The position numbers and the translations under genes are program-made. Under the pieces are notes generated by a model, which was not told where the DNA came from, ran no database searches, and worked only from the letters and a program-made list of their open reading frames with translations. From a virus, in IMG/VR virus record IMGVR_UViG_3300049215_000176, positions 1 to 35,310 of that record: a stretch of 35,310 nt of DNA; one strand, written 5' to 3'. Position 1 is the first letter of the stretch. Each line of letters begins with the position of its first letter. Positions 1 to 8,979 of this stretch are shown piece after piece.

Positions 1-17
1 GGAGTCCAGGCTGCTCC
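1..17. repeat. Terminal direct repeat, left copy (assembly overlap of a circular genome)
   Basis: The 17 bases GGAGTCCAGGCTGCTCC at the start are identical to bases 35294-35310. Because a coding frame passes through the junction without interruption, this is best read as the overlap left when a circular or terminally redundant genome was linearised by the assembler, not as a biological terminal repeat. Confidence 0.9.
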
Positions 18-999
18 TGTAGCTTCTCAGCCTTTGCAAGCGCCTGATGCTACTCCGCAGACCAATCTTAAAGCCCCCAATCCTTATGATGATGAGCTTT
101 CGAAGCTTGATCAGATCAGGAATATTCCCGGAATCGATCCTAAGCTGGCGGCAAGGTATGACAGCCGATACGATCAGGTTCTGGCGAAGAAGGTTGCTTG
201 GGATGATAAGCAACAAAAAGATAATGATAGCATTATCACGCCTGATAATCAAAACTTGACTGGCGATGCTTTTAAAGAAACTATTCAGAATAAAGATGTC
301 CTGAATAAGGCCAATGCTTTGCTTCGTGGCGATATGCCGCCACCGACTATTAATTCCCGGACACCGACTGTGATGAAGCAAGCATTGGAAGCAGCGCAGC
401 AGATTGATCCTTCTTATAGTGCGGCAACGTATCCCGTAAGGAAATCTGTAAAGACAGCTTTTGCTACAGGCCCAGAGGCCAAGAATGTTAATGCCCTCAA
501 TACGGTCATTAATCACTTAGACGAATGGGATAAAGCTGTCGGAGATCTAAATAATCATGGATCGACACTAATAAATTATGCTGAGAACAATTCATTTAAA
601 AACCTTAGTGATAGTCTGAATGCAAAAGTAAAATCAGCAAACGTTGCCGCATCAGCTGTAGCTTCAGAAACCGCTAAAGCCTATCGTGGTGTTGGTGCAA
701 TCACAGAAGGTGAGCAAAAAGAATGGCAAGATGCTTTGTCACCCAATCTTGGGCCTGATGCTCGTGCTGCTGTTAAAAAACAAATCGGAACACTATTGCT
801 TGGGAAAATTGATGCATTGAATCAGCAATGGTCATCAGCTTTTCCGAACGAGCCTAAGAATTTCTTATCCCCGAAAGCTGCTAAAGTTTTGCAGAAGTTT
901 GGTATTGATCCGGGTGATATGATGCCAGCAGAACAGGTATCTGGAACATCAGGGCAGGCATCGAGCGGAACTGTCAGTTATAAGGATTATTTCCAGTGA
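1..999 (+). CDS. Ejection (internal virion) protein, C-terminal half of the gene starting at 34352
   Basis: Base 1 is the first base of a codon in an open frame that ends with TGA at 997-999. The frame is in phase with the gene starting at 34352, so this encodes residues 315-646 of a 646-residue protein. This half is hydrophilic, helical and rich in Ala, Lys, Asn and Asp, with no membrane segment; the segment from about 120 onwards suggests a long rod or coiled structure. Large helical proteins carrying a lysozyme-like domain near the end of the structural block are typical podovirus internal proteins that travel into the host envelope with the DNA. An internal TTG at 34 could be mistaken for a start but is not needed. 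The stop overlaps the next GTG start (GTGA at 996-999), so the two proteins are probably made together. Confidence 0.8.
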   Translation, partial: GVQAAPVASQPLQAPDATPQTNLKAPNPYDDELSKLDQIRNIPGIDPKLAARYDSRYDQVLAKKVAWDDKQQKDNDSIITPDNQNLTGDAFKETIQNKDVLNKANALLRGDMPPPTINSRTPTVMKQALEAAQQIDPSYSAATYPVRKSVKTAFATGPEAKNVNALNTVINHLDEWDKAVGDLNNHGSTLINYAENNSFKNLSDSLNAKVKSANVAASAVASETAKAYRGVGAITEGEQKEWQDALSPNLGPDARAAVKKQIGTLLLGKIDALNQQWSSAFPNEPKNFLSPKAAKVLQKFGIDPGDMMPAEQVSGTSGQASSGTVSYKDYFQ

Positions 1000-2690
1000 C
1001 AGTAGTTGCCATGCCAGATGGAACCAATGTTGACTTCGGGGATCTTCCTCCGGATCAAATTAGATCTTTGATTGCATCTAAATTTCCTGATGTTGTTCCG
1101 CATCAACCTCTGCAAGCACCGGATGATCTTAATCCTGCTCAATCTATAGCCCATGCGATCACTCCCAATATTTATGATGCAAGGGCTACAAAATCTAAAG
1201 AAATAGACCAAGCCCAAGCATCCGGTCAACAAGGCCCTATCCAAAGCTATTTGCAGCATTTGGGCAATACAGCAGGGTATGCTACCGATGTTATCGGCGC
1301 CGGTTTAGGATTAGGAAACGATGTCGCAAAATGGGCTATACCGGGCCTGTCTTCAGCTGAAGATCTTGGCCAATCGGCACTTAGCAAGGTTGGAGGTGCC
1401 ATAGGATCTTTGCCTACGTTTAATGGCAGCACCTTGGTCCAGACTGTTCCGGGCGAGGTATCAGCGCTTCAGAAGGCTTATCCGGTTGCCAATAGAGATA
1501 TTGGCGCATTGGCCAATATTGCATCGGTTGCTTTGCCCGTTCCTGGTGTGGAAAAATCTGTGGGTGAGATGGCTTTGGATGCCGGTGTGGCAGGGGCTAA
1601 GATGGCACCTGATGCAACAAAGTTAGCAGGAAAAGTTGCGGCTTCTCCGTTTAAAGGCGTTTCCACTCTTGCTGATGCCTTAAATACCCCGACTATTAAT
1701 CCGGTTAAACAACCAGTAATAGATTTGGCGAAAAAACATGACATTCTTCTTGGCGTAGATGATCTGACTGATGATGAAGGATACAAAAGGCTTATCAAGC
1801 AAGGGGAAAGTTTGCCTGGTTCTGGCGCATCACCACTGAAGGAAGAGGCGCAAAAGTCTTTCAATAGGGCTGTATCGAGAACATTCACTGATGAGGTTGA
1901 CCACATTACTCCTGAAGTAATGGAAAATGCCAGAAAATCATTAGGATCAGAGTTTCAAGATTTAACTAAAGATAAAGAGTTTTCTTTAAACAAAGATTAC
2001 TACAACAAAGTAGAGCAAATAAAAAATATGGCCAGCCGTGGCGGTTATGGTGATGCAGAAAAATATATTCCAAAGTATCTTTCTGATATAGAAGAAACTC
2101 TTGTTGGAGGAGATACCATTAAAGGTGATCGCCTTGACAAGTTGCGCCGCACTTTCGCCGATTTAGCCAGAACTTCTAAAAATGATGACATCTCAAAATT
2201 AAATAGTGATTTTGAAGACGCTATAACGAATATTATATCTTCTGGCGATCCAGAAATTAAAAAACAAATAACTGATCTAAAATATAGATACAAAAATTTC
2301 AAAACTGTTCAAGGACTTTCACTGAAAGACCAGGTTGGCGGCAATATTAGTCCAACACTTCTTATGAACCGTGTTAGAAATAAATTTGGTGAAGACGCAA
2401 TCGCGACTGGTGCTGCGGGAGATTTGGGAGAAATTTCAAGAGTCGGTCAAGCAATGAGAAGCCTTAGCGATAGCGGAACGGCTTCGAACACGCTTGCAAA
2501 AGGATTTTTAACAGGAAATACTTTGTTGGCCGTCCCGTCTTTGTTGGCTGGTGGCGTTCCCGGCTTAGCATTGCAGGGCGCAGCATCAGGCGGCGGCTTG
2601 TTGGTTAATCGTGGTCTGCAGGGCGCAAATTACACAACAAAGAAGATAGAAAAGGCCCTCGCCAAATATGAAAAGACGAGGGCCAAATGA
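996..2690 (+). CDS. Putative second ejection / pilot-type virion protein, 564 aa
   Basis: The start is GTG at 996, overlapping the previous stop as GTGA. The N-terminus (VAMPDGTNVDFGDLPPDQ) resembles a short opening segment seen in many phage virion proteins that starts around 'MPDG...V.F'. The middle (about residues 240-460) is charged and helical. Near the C-terminus (about 505-545) lies a long Gly/Ala/Leu/Val-rich stretch (FLTGNTLLAVPSLLAGGVPG and onwards) that could insert into or cross a membrane, followed by a basic tail. Its position after the lysozyme-bearing internal protein fits a DNA-ejection protein helping to form the trans-envelope conduit, as in P22 or T7 types. The family is not identified with certainty. 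Confidence 0.6.
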   Translation: MTVVAMPDGTNVDFGDLPPDQIRSLIASKFPDVVPHQPLQAPDDLNPAQSIAHAITPNIYDARATKSKEIDQAQASGQQGPIQSYLQHLGNTAGYATDVIGAGLGLGNDVAKWAIPGLSSAEDLGQSALSKVGGAIGSLPTFNGSTLVQTVPGEVSALQKAYPVANRDIGALANIASVALPVPGVEKSVGEMALDAGVAGAKMAPDATKLAGKVAASPFKGVSTLADALNTPTINPVKQPVIDLAKKHDILLGVDDLTDDEGYKRLIKQGESLPGSGASPLKEEAQKSFNRAVSRTFTDEVDHITPEVMENARKSLGSEFQDLTKDKEFSLNKDYYNKVEQIKNMASRGGYGDAEKYIPKYLSDIEETLVGGDTIKGDRLDKLRRTFADLARTSKNDDISKLNSDFEDAITNIISSGDPEIKKQITDLKYRYKNFKTVQGLSLKDQVGGNISPTLLMNRVRNKFGEDAIATGAAGDLGEISRVGQAMRSLSDSGTASNTLAKGFLTGNTLLAVPSLLAGGVPGLALQGAASGGGLLVNRGLQGANYTTKKIEKALAKYEKTRAK

Positions 2691-2926
2691 GTTATCCGAA
2701 TGAACAGTGCGCGCCTGATAAAAGGAGTATCGCCCATATTACTCCCAGCGGGATCCATGAATATATGAGGGCATATACAAAAATTTCTCCGAATTTGAGT
2801 TTCATGATTTTAGGCTCCATCTCTAAGGTTACGGCCAGAACGGCCAAGGTAGGCAAGCTGATCATCAGCCTGTGGATAATGTATATACTTTGTATTGTAC
2901 CGTGTCAACAATTAAAAAGGGCTTAA
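2687..2926 (+). CDS. Hypothetical protein with one possible membrane segment, 79 aa
   Basis: Starts with ATG overlapping the previous stop (ATGA at 2687-2690) and ends just before the fibre gene at 2932. The only notable part is a hydrophobic stretch near residues 56-73 (KLIISLWIMYILCIVPC) that could be a single membrane span; the rest is mildly basic. I do not recognise it. Translational coupling supports expression, but the composition is not strongly protein-like, so it may be a poorly conserved spacer gene. Confidence 0.4.
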   Translation: MSYPNEQCAPDKRSIAHITPSGIHEYMRAYTKISPNLSFMILGSISKVTARTAKVGKLIISLWIMYILCIVPCQQLKRA

Positions 2927-2931
2927 TTTAG

Positions 2932-4224
2932 ATGTCAGGCGACACGACCTACCAGATGTTGAAAAGGCTGACTTGGCTTCCTGAGAGGGATCCCAATCAT
3001 AATGGCACTGTTATTGCTGGCCAAGAATACGATAACGTCGATTTCATCGGTGGCAACATCAGCAATGTTACGCTTACCAATGTCACAGCTTCGTTTTCTG
3101 GTCCCATTATTGTTCCTGGCATTACTTCCAGCGGTGTTGGCTCGGCTACCTCTGCCGATACGACTGCTCAACCAGCAATCTTTACAGGCGGTGCATCGCC
3201 CACTGCTGGAAATCTCTATGGCATTGCCATTATCAAGACTGGATATGAAGAAGGCCTTATCGGGATCAATAAAAATTCCATTACTGGTTCCGTCCCGGCT
3301 TCTGCTCTTTATATTTCAACTTATAACGGCACAGGTCAAATTGCGCTTGGCCGTGGAAACACTGGAGGCCTTCCCAATAGCGTTGATCTTCTTATTGGTT
3401 CTACGGGCAACGTATCTATTGCAAACAATCTGAATGTTACTGGGACGATTTCTGCTAGCAATCTTCCGATGGCGCAGACCACTTCTGGCACCACAAACAG
3501 AATTACGGTTACGAACGGATCAACAAATCCTGTCATTGATATTGCTGCAACCTACGTTGGCCAAAGCAGCATCACCACGACTGGCACCTTAACAACTGGC
3601 GCAGCAGGAACTGGGTTTACGCTTAACTTCGGTCAAGTAACGCAAACTGGTTCTATTGGATCAACGCATGGCGGCGCAGGATCTGTGACTGGAATTATGA
3701 AGGCCAACGGATCCGGAACTGTAACTGCGGCATCATCTGGTACGGATTATGCTCCTGCAACCAGCGGATCATCATTGCTGTACGGAAATGGCGCAGGCGG
3801 GTTCAACAATGCAACTATTGGAACGGGCCTATCATTTTCTGGTGGTACGCTCACAAACACTGGCGGCGCGGCAGCGTTCACCAAGACTTATGTTAGTACG
3901 AGTCAGACAATCACTGCTGCCGGATCATTGACGCTTGCTCATAGTTTGGGCGCCACCCCAACCTTGCTTGTGGTGCAGATAGTCAACAGCACTGGAGAGT
4001 TGGGATACTCATCTGGCGACAAGCTATTTATCAATTCTTGCGAAAACGCCGATACAAACATTGGAAACTATGGGGTTTCCGTGGTTCCAGATGGCACAAA
4101 TTTGAATGTTCGCTTCGGCTCTCAGGCAACGGGATCGTTAAAAATAATCCGTAAGGATACTGGCGCAACAGCAAGCATCACAAACGCTAACTGGGCAATC
4201 GTTTTCGGAGCATATGCGCCATGA
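2932..4224 (+). CDS. Tail fibre / virion appendage protein, 430 aa
   Basis: Gly/Ser/Thr/Asn-rich throughout, as in beta-structured fibre shafts. The N-terminus (MSGDTTYQMLKRLTWLPERD) looks like a particle-attachment segment. The middle contains repetitive short beta motifs such as NVTLTNVTASFSGPI and LTTGAAGTGFTLNFGQ. The last ~110 residues (from FTKTYVSTSQTITAAGSLTL) form a distinct beta domain common at the C-termini of phage fibres and tail-surface proteins, the likely host-contacting tip. It overlaps the next small gene by ATGA (4221-4224), a typical fibre plus accessory-protein arrangement. It is the first of three fibre-type genes in the 2.9-8.1 kb region. Confidence 0.7.
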   Translation: MSGDTTYQMLKRLTWLPERDPNHNGTVIAGQEYDNVDFIGGNISNVTLTNVTASFSGPIIVPGITSSGVGSATSADTTAQPAIFTGGASPTAGNLYGIAIIKTGYEEGLIGINKNSITGSVPASALYISTYNGTGQIALGRGNTGGLPNSVDLLIGSTGNVSIANNLNVTGTISASNLPMAQTTSGTTNRITVTNGSTNPVIDIAATYVGQSSITTTGTLTTGAAGTGFTLNFGQVTQTGSIGSTHGGAGSVTGIMKANGSGTVTAASSGTDYAPATSGSSLLYGNGAGGFNNATIGTGLSFSGGTLTNTGGAAAFTKTYVSTSQTITAAGSLTLAHSLGATPTLLVVQIVNSTGELGYSSGDKLFINSCENADTNIGNYGVSVVPDGTNLNVRFGSQATGSLKIIRKDTGATASITNANWAIVFGAYAP

Positions 4225-4517
4225 CAAAATATTATGTAGATACAGATGGAAAATATCTTGGTGGATTCGAAGGTTGTGAACCACCAGAGAATTCCGTAGA
4301 GGTCTCAGCCGCACCAGATCATGCGTCTCAAGCATGGAATTTCCAAGATAATTCATGGAATGCTATCCCCAATAATATTTTGGTTAGGCAGCAAATCATG
4401 TCTTTAGAGCTTCTGCAAACTGACAGACGTATCCGTGAAGCCGCTTTGGGAATTGATAATGGATGGTTGCAAAATCTGAATAATCAGATTGAAACTCTTA
4501 GACAGCAACTAACCTAA
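4221..4517 (+). CDS. Fibre-associated accessory protein, 98 aa
   Basis: ATGA overlap with the fibre gene. The N-terminal half resembles small tail-fibre-assembly or tail accessory proteins (YYVDTDGKYLGGFEGCEPP, then AWNFQDNSW), followed by a helical C-terminus (LLQTDRRIREAALGIDNGW, then a coiled tail). A similar helical ending is common in phage proteins encoded just after fibres. It may act as a fibre chaperone or be a minor virion part; the sequence does not distinguish these. Confidence 0.55.
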   Translation: MTKYYVDTDGKYLGGFEGCEPPENSVEVSAAPDHASQAWNFQDNSWNAIPNNILVRQQIMSLELLQTDRRIREAALGIDNGWLQNLNNQIETLRQQLT

Positions 4518-4549
4518 ATGATACTATTTAACCTTGGGGAGAATTATAA

Positions 4550-4870
4550 ATGTCAGTCGTAAACCTAGCATCTATCAATGCAACTGGTGTTGATATGGCC
4601 GTAACAACTACGTCCGGCAGCACTCTTGCTACTTTGCCTTATGGAGCACCATTTGTAATGGTAAAAAATGTTGGATCGAATGAGGCATTTTTAAAAATGG
4701 GAACTGCAAGCACTGTAACCATTGCCTCTGCATCCGCTGCAAATGGCATGTCGATTCCAGCAGGCGCAATTGAAGTCTTCAAAACCAGCGGATTGGCGGA
4801 AATTTATGCAGTGGCTATTTGCGGAACGAGCACCACGACACTGCGTGTTTATCCTGTAGACGGTAAATAA
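4550..4870 (+). CDS. Small beta-rich virion protein, 106 aa
   Basis: Has a good ribosome site (GGGGAG, 4537-4542 region) before ATG. The protein is almost Lys/Arg free, rich in Ala, Thr, Ser, Val and Gly, with alternating hydrophobic residues (for example PFVMVKNVGSNEAFLKMG and AGAIEVFKTSGLAEIYAV), a pattern of a compact beta-sandwich. Such proteins in structural blocks are usually small head or tail surface decorations. No specific family is recognised. Confidence 0.5.
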   Translation: MSVVNLASINATGVDMAVTTTSGSTLATLPYGAPFVMVKNVGSNEAFLKMGTASTVTIASASAANGMSIPAGAIEVFKTSGLAEIYAVAICGTSTTTLRVYPVDGK

Positions 4871-4879
4871 GGAGTTATC

Positions 4880-5383
4880 ATGTCGAGACAAGTTATCCAG
4901 CAACAATTAGACGGCCTCGCCATGCTGCGAGAAGTCGTAGAGTTGGTAAAGAATCCGAAACTGGTTATTGAAGCTCATGAAGCCGCCAGAAAAGAAGTGG
5001 CATTGACCGAAGAGGAAACGGCAATGGTTAATGCGGCTCGGGAGAATATTAAAATTAGTGCTAAAATTTCTTCCGATCTTCAGGAAAAACAAGTCATGAT
5101 TAATTCTGCACGAGAGCAGAACGAAAAAATGGCGCAGGATCTGGCAGCAAGGGAAGCGGTTGTATCGGCCAAAGAAAAAGAACTTGATGCGCGCGATGTT
5201 CAATCTGTTCAAGTTAATAAGCGATTGCTTGCCACTCAAAAAGAAATTATGGCTACCAAAGATGCCCTTGATGTAAGAGTCAGAGAAAATGAAAAAGAAA
5301 CTGCGCGTTTGCAGGAGATGAATAATTCTCTTAACATTCGTCTTGAAAAAATCAAGCTCCGAGAAAAGGCAGCTGATCTATAA
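4880..5383 (+). CDS. Coiled-coil protein in the fibre region, 167 aa
   Basis: Starts after a strong AAGGAG site eight bases upstream. From about residue 50 to the end it is nearly all charged heptads (EKQVMINSAREQNEKMAQDL, then KEKELDARD and ENEKETARLQEMNNSLNIRL), predicting a long parallel coiled coil without a globular domain. Its stop (5381-5383) directly abuts the ATG of the next fibre gene, so translation is likely coupled. Possible roles are a fibre trimerisation scaffold, a spacer, or an assembly chaperone; none is proven by sequence. Confidence 0.55.
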   Translation: MSRQVIQQQLDGLAMLREVVELVKNPKLVIEAHEAARKEVALTEEETAMVNAARENIKISAKISSDLQEKQVMINSAREQNEKMAQDLAAREAVVSAKEKELDARDVQSVQVNKRLLATQKEIMATKDALDVRVRENEKETARLQEMNNSLNIRLEKIKLREKAADL

Positions 5384-6829
5384 ATGTTAAGGGCGCTTGC
5401 TCAAATTACTGGAGGTGGTGGCGGTTCTGGTACGGTGACAACCGTTACCAGCTCTGACGGGTCTCTAACTGTTACCAATCCGACAACTACGCCTGATATT
5501 ATTCTGAATGTCGGCCACGCCAATACCTGGAGCGCAGTACAAACATTCACCAATCCTATTGTTGGGACGCAATCTCAGTCTGATAATTCCACAAAAGCCG
5601 CATCAACGTCATATGTCATGACCGCCGTAAATAATGCGATTTCTGGCGTGAATCCGGCTGTGGCGGTCCAAGTGGCGACCACTGCAAATCTTTCGGGATA
5701 TACCTACAATAATGGTGCATCTGGCATAGGTGCGACATTGACGCAAAATAGTGCGGCTATTGTCATCATAGATGGATACACACTGCTATTGAATGACCGT
5801 GTTTTGTTTAAAAACCAAAGCACAGCTGCAAATAACGGGGTTTACGTCATAACGACCTTGGGAACAGGCTTGATCCCTGCCGTTTTCACACGAGCAACTG
5901 ATTACAATCAGCCTTCGGATATAAACAATACGGGAGCAATTCCTGTTGTTAACGGCACCGTCAATTCCACGACTTCTTGGTTGCTGACCTCTACAGTTAA
6001 TACTGTGGGAACGGATGCACTGACATATGTTCAATTTTCAATTAATCCGACCACTATTCTTTCTAATACCTTATCAAGTGCCAATATATTTGTTGGTAAT
6101 GCATCCAACATCGCTACTGGCGTTTCTTTATCTGGCGATGGGGCATTAAACAATGCCGGAAGCCTGACTATTTCAAAAATAGGCGGTAAATCAGTTTCAT
6201 TGGCAGCAGCATTCACTACTGCTGGGGCCAATTCCCTAACTTTAACGACAACCGGAACAACGAATGTAACACTTCCGACATCTGGCACTCTTCTTTCTAC
6301 GGCTACCGCTGTTACTGTTGGTCAAGGCGGAACGGGAGCAACAAATGCTCAGGTGGCTACACAAAATTTAGGAACTTGGTGGATAGCCGGTCAGTCAGGA
6401 GCGTCCGCCTCCCATACCGGAGATACGACGGAAACGACCTTGGCAACCATCACAATTCCCGCAAATTCTTTGGGAAATAATGGCTCAATAAGGATTACGA
6501 CTTTCTGGACTTATACAAGCAGTGCAAATAATAAAAATTTCAAAATCAGATATTCTGGTGCATCAGGGACACAATATTTGCAGCTTTCTGCCACAGCCAC
6601 ATCGACCTTGCAGACACAACAAACAATTACTAATGCCAATGCTACCAATTCTCAGATTGGTTGGGCGTCAAACGGTCTTAATCCTTTTACAACCAGCTCA
6701 AGCGCCACGATTACATCAGCCGTTGATACGACGGCAAGCACGACAGTTGTTATCTCATGTTTGTTGTCAAACACTGGGGAAACGATAACCCTTAACCGAT
6801 ATTTAGTCGAAGTATCATTCGGAGCATAA
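5384..6829 (+). CDS. Tail fibre protein, 481 aa
   Basis: Begins MLRALAQITGGGGGSGTVTT, a short helix, then a Gly linker and a Thr/Val/Ser beta shaft. Residues about 90-225 match a widespread phage tail module of the form 'V.VATTANLSG.Y.NGASG.GATLT...I.IDG..L..NDRVLFKNQ...NNGVYV' followed by a T-x-W segment. The later part has the VGQGGTGATNAQ motif found in many fibres and a C-terminal beta domain probably involved in receptor contact. It follows the coiled-coil gene with no gap and precedes two further small or fibre genes. Confidence 0.75.
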   Translation: MLRALAQITGGGGGSGTVTTVTSSDGSLTVTNPTTTPDIILNVGHANTWSAVQTFTNPIVGTQSQSDNSTKAASTSYVMTAVNNAISGVNPAVAVQVATTANLSGYTYNNGASGIGATLTQNSAAIVIIDGYTLLLNDRVLFKNQSTAANNGVYVITTLGTGLIPAVFTRATDYNQPSDINNTGAIPVVNGTVNSTTSWLLTSTVNTVGTDALTYVQFSINPTTILSNTLSSANIFVGNASNIATGVSLSGDGALNNAGSLTISKIGGKSVSLAAAFTTAGANSLTLTTTGTTNVTLPTSGTLLSTATAVTVGQGGTGATNAQVATQNLGTWWIAGQSGASASHTGDTTETTLATITIPANSLGNNGSIRITTFWTYTSSANNKNFKIRYSGASGTQYLQLSATATSTLQTQQTITNANATNSQIGWASNGLNPFTTSSSATITSAVDTTASTTVVISCLLSNTGETITLNRYLVEVSFGA

Positions 6830-6831
6830 AA

Positions 6832-7086
6832 ATGCCTGTCGTGATAGCAGTTAGCAAAATTCAGGGTGATGGAGGAATGGTCAATGCACCTTCCGAAACT
6901 CCACCCGATGATTACGTTTCAATGCAATGTGACGGCATAAATTACACTTATTACATGGCGGATGATAGGGCGCCAGAAATTGACTACAAAAATGATCCCA
7001 ACGCACGACAACTCACGATAGATCAGCTCTATCAAGAAGCTCAGGACATTCTTAACCAAATTCAGCAGATAAGAGGACAAGACTAA
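6832..7086 (+). CDS. Hypothetical small fibre-region protein, 84 aa
   Basis: Acidic protein of two parts: an N-terminal beta segment (MPVVIAVSKIQGDGGMVNAP to YTYYMADDRAPE) and a helical C-terminus (LTIDQLYQEAQDILNQIQQI). Its stop overlaps the next ATG (TAATG at 7083-7087). The layout (beta head plus coiled tail beside a fibre) recalls the 98-aa protein at 4221 and suggests an accessory to the neighbouring fibre; not recognised as a named family. Confidence 0.5.
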   Translation: MPVVIAVSKIQGDGGMVNAPSETPPDDYVSMQCDGINYTYYMADDRAPEIDYKNDPNARQLTIDQLYQEAQDILNQIQQIRGQD

Positions 7087-8111
7087 TGACAAAAGATTTA
7101 ACTATTAATTGGCAAATCCAAACATTTGTTGGCGGGATGGGCATTGCAATGTTGCCTGGCAATGATGAAATCACATATTTAAATACACAAAATACCTTCG
7201 GCCCTTATAGCCAGGGATATACTTTAGTTGGCCCTGGCCTTGGAAATTCATCTTTGTTTGAATTTGAAAGCCAGGATGCTGCTGTGGCCTATATAGTAAA
7301 TTTGACTGCTCCGACAATCGTAAACGATGTAAATACCTTCTTCGGGTCAACATTATATTCTTACTCGGGAAATTATTCGGAATTTAGCCGTGACGCTGCG
7401 AACGCCCTTGCCGCAAAGGTCGATAAGGTTGCTGGGAAAGGACTTTCGACAGAGGATTATTCGACGGCTGAAAAAACAAAGCTTGCTGGAATTTCCACTG
7501 GAGCAACCGCAAACGATACTGACGCTAACTTGAAAAGTCGCGCCAATCATACGGGAACTCAATCAGTATCTACTATTACTGGCCTTGCAACCGTAGCCAC
7601 TAGCGGCAGTTACAACGACCTTTCCAGCAAGCCCTCAATCCCTGCCGCGCAAATTCAATCTGACTGGACACAGGCCAGCAGCGGATCTCTTGATTTCATC
7701 AAGAACAAGCCATCGCTGGCAACTGTTGCTGCGAGCGGTTCTTATACTGATCTTTCCAATAAGCCAACCATTAACAATATGACGGTTTATTCTGGAACGA
7801 CGGCTAAATCTTCTCCTGTTTTATATACGGCTTCAGCTACAGTATCGTCCGGTGTTGCAGTTTTTAATTTGACTGATAATGGCGCAGCTGGAGGTAATCC
7901 GTTATTCCCCAATGGTCCAATCACAGCCAGTCTGAACTGTTTCGTAAGTGATTCGGCGGCATCGTATCAAATGGCTGGCGCATGGTCTAATAGCAATAAG
8001 ACGCTGACAGTTACAACAAATAAGCTTGGGACCGCCAGCCTTTTAACTGGCATTCTTGGCCAGGTTGCCGGTAACGGTGCGGTTGTGAACGTTCAAGTCT
8101 GGGGTAACTAA
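7086..8111 (+). CDS. Tail fibre / receptor-binding protein with tandem repeats, 341 aa
   Basis: Coupled to the preceding gene by TAATG. Residues about 110-145 carry the common fibre segment VDKVAGKGLSTEDYSTAEKT with KLAGISTGATAND. Two similar repeats follow: LATVATSGSYNDLSSKPSI and LATVAASGSYTDLSNKPTI, separated by a SDWTQASSGSLDFIKNKPS unit; these modules recur in many unrelated phage fibres. The C-terminal ~100 residues form a separate beta domain. It is the last gene before the lysis cassette and a good candidate for a host-range determinant. Confidence 0.7.
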   Translation: MTKDLTINWQIQTFVGGMGIAMLPGNDEITYLNTQNTFGPYSQGYTLVGPGLGNSSLFEFESQDAAVAYIVNLTAPTIVNDVNTFFGSTLYSYSGNYSEFSRDAANALAAKVDKVAGKGLSTEDYSTAEKTKLAGISTGATANDTDANLKSRANHTGTQSVSTITGLATVATSGSYNDLSSKPSIPAAQIQSDWTQASSGSLDFIKNKPSLATVAASGSYTDLSNKPTINNMTVYSGTTAKSSPVLYTASATVSSGVAVFNLTDNGAAGGNPLFPNGPITASLNCFVSDSAASYQMAGAWSNSNKTLTVTTNKLGTASLLTGILGQVAGNGAVVNVQVWGN

Positions 8112-8116
8112 ATAAG

Positions 8117-8332
8117 ATGGCAGGGATAGCGGCCATATTGGCAGCAATTGCCTCTGGTATAGCGACTGTATTTTCATACGGCAATATCGCGATCTCAGTA
8201 TCTATTGTTTGTTTGGCGCTATCCCTGTCCCTTAATTATATTTTTATTCGTAAGCTCTTTGTAATGCTGGAAGTATTAAATGGTGTTAAGGACGCCGTTT
8301 CAGCTTTAAACGATAGGATTAAACATGATTAA
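8117..8332 (+). CDS. Small membrane protein, candidate holin, 71 aa
   Basis: Two hydrophobic stretches are visible: GIAAILAAIASGIATVF near residues 3-19 and IAISVSIVCLALSLSLNYIF near 24-43, followed by a hydrophilic helix with charged ends (VKDAVSALNDRIKHD). Size, two-span topology and position immediately before an endolysin fit a holin that opens the inner membrane. No holin family signature is recognised, so a different lysis membrane protein is possible. Confidence 0.5.
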   Translation: MAGIAAILAAIASGIATVFSYGNIAISVSIVCLALSLSLNYIFIRKLFVMLEVLNGVKDAVSALNDRIKHD

Positions 8333-8492
8333 GATCGTCCAGCTTACCAAGAAACTAAAAGAAATTAACAATTTGTGTACAGCCATTAACCAGGAAACAC
8401 GAAAAACCATCGATCATGTAATGGTTAATGGCAAGCCTCTAGACAAGTTAAAAAGTAAGATTGATGTGAGTCCGGCTAATGGGAGATTTTGA
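8325..8492 (+). CDS. Small hypothetical protein between holin candidate and endolysin, 55 aa
   Basis: The ATG lies within the end of the 71-aa gene (8-base overlap) and the frame ends inside the start of the endolysin gene (14-base overlap). The product (begins MIKIVQLTKKLKEINNLC) is basic and probably helical, with no membrane segment. The tight overlaps on both sides argue for a real gene of the lysis operon. It could be an antiholin or regulator by position only. Confidence 0.55.
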   Translation: MIKIVQLTKKLKEINNLCTAINQETRKTIDHVMVNGKPLDKLKSKIDVSPANGRF

Positions 8493-8979
8493 TAAGTGTT
8501 TTGATTTTACCGTTGGTGTCGAAGGCGGATATTCAAATAATTTGCACGACAAGGGCGGTCCTACAAAATATGGCATAACATTGCCTGTATTGTCAGCATG
8601 GCGCGGTGGTATAGAATTAGATGCCGAAGATGTTGAATGTATGGATCTGGCCGAGGCCAAGGATATTTACAAACATAATTATTGGACCCCTATCCATGGG
8701 GATGAACTTCCACAGGGCATAGATCTTTGCACCTTTGATGCGGCTATTAATAGCGGTGTAAGCAATGCCATCCGGTGGCTTCAGGCTGTTATAAAAGTTA
8801 AGGTTGACGGCCTTCTTGGCCCAAAGACCATTATTGCCGCTCAGACATGCGAACCAGGAGAAGTTATCAATGATCTTCTCAATCTACGCGAAGCTTATTT
8901 AAGATCCCTTCCGGACTGGAAATATTTCGGAAAAGGATGGAAGCATCGTATCGATAACTTGCGATGCGCGGCTTTATAA
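8479..8979 (+). CDS. Endolysin, GH108-type N-acetylmuramidase, 166 aa
   Basis: Residues 14-34 contain the family signature VEGGYSNNLHDKGGPTKYGI, in which Glu15 is the expected catalytic acid of glycoside hydrolase family 108. The C-terminal half has a predicted peptidoglycan-binding region around KVDGLLGPKTI (about residues 110-120), as in the usual two-part GH108 endolysin of about 160-180 residues, so it looks complete. It has no signal peptide or N-terminal membrane anchor and therefore should need the adjacent holin candidate to reach the cell wall of a Gram-negative host, where it would cut the glycan backbone. Confidence 0.92.
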   Translation: MGDFDKCFDFTVGVEGGYSNNLHDKGGPTKYGITLPVLSAWRGGIELDAEDVECMDLAEAKDIYKHNYWTPIHGDELPQGIDLCTFDAAINSGVSNAIRWLQAVIKVKVDGLLGPKTIIAAQTCEPGEVINDLLNLREAYLRSLPDWKYFGKGWKHRIDNLRCAAL

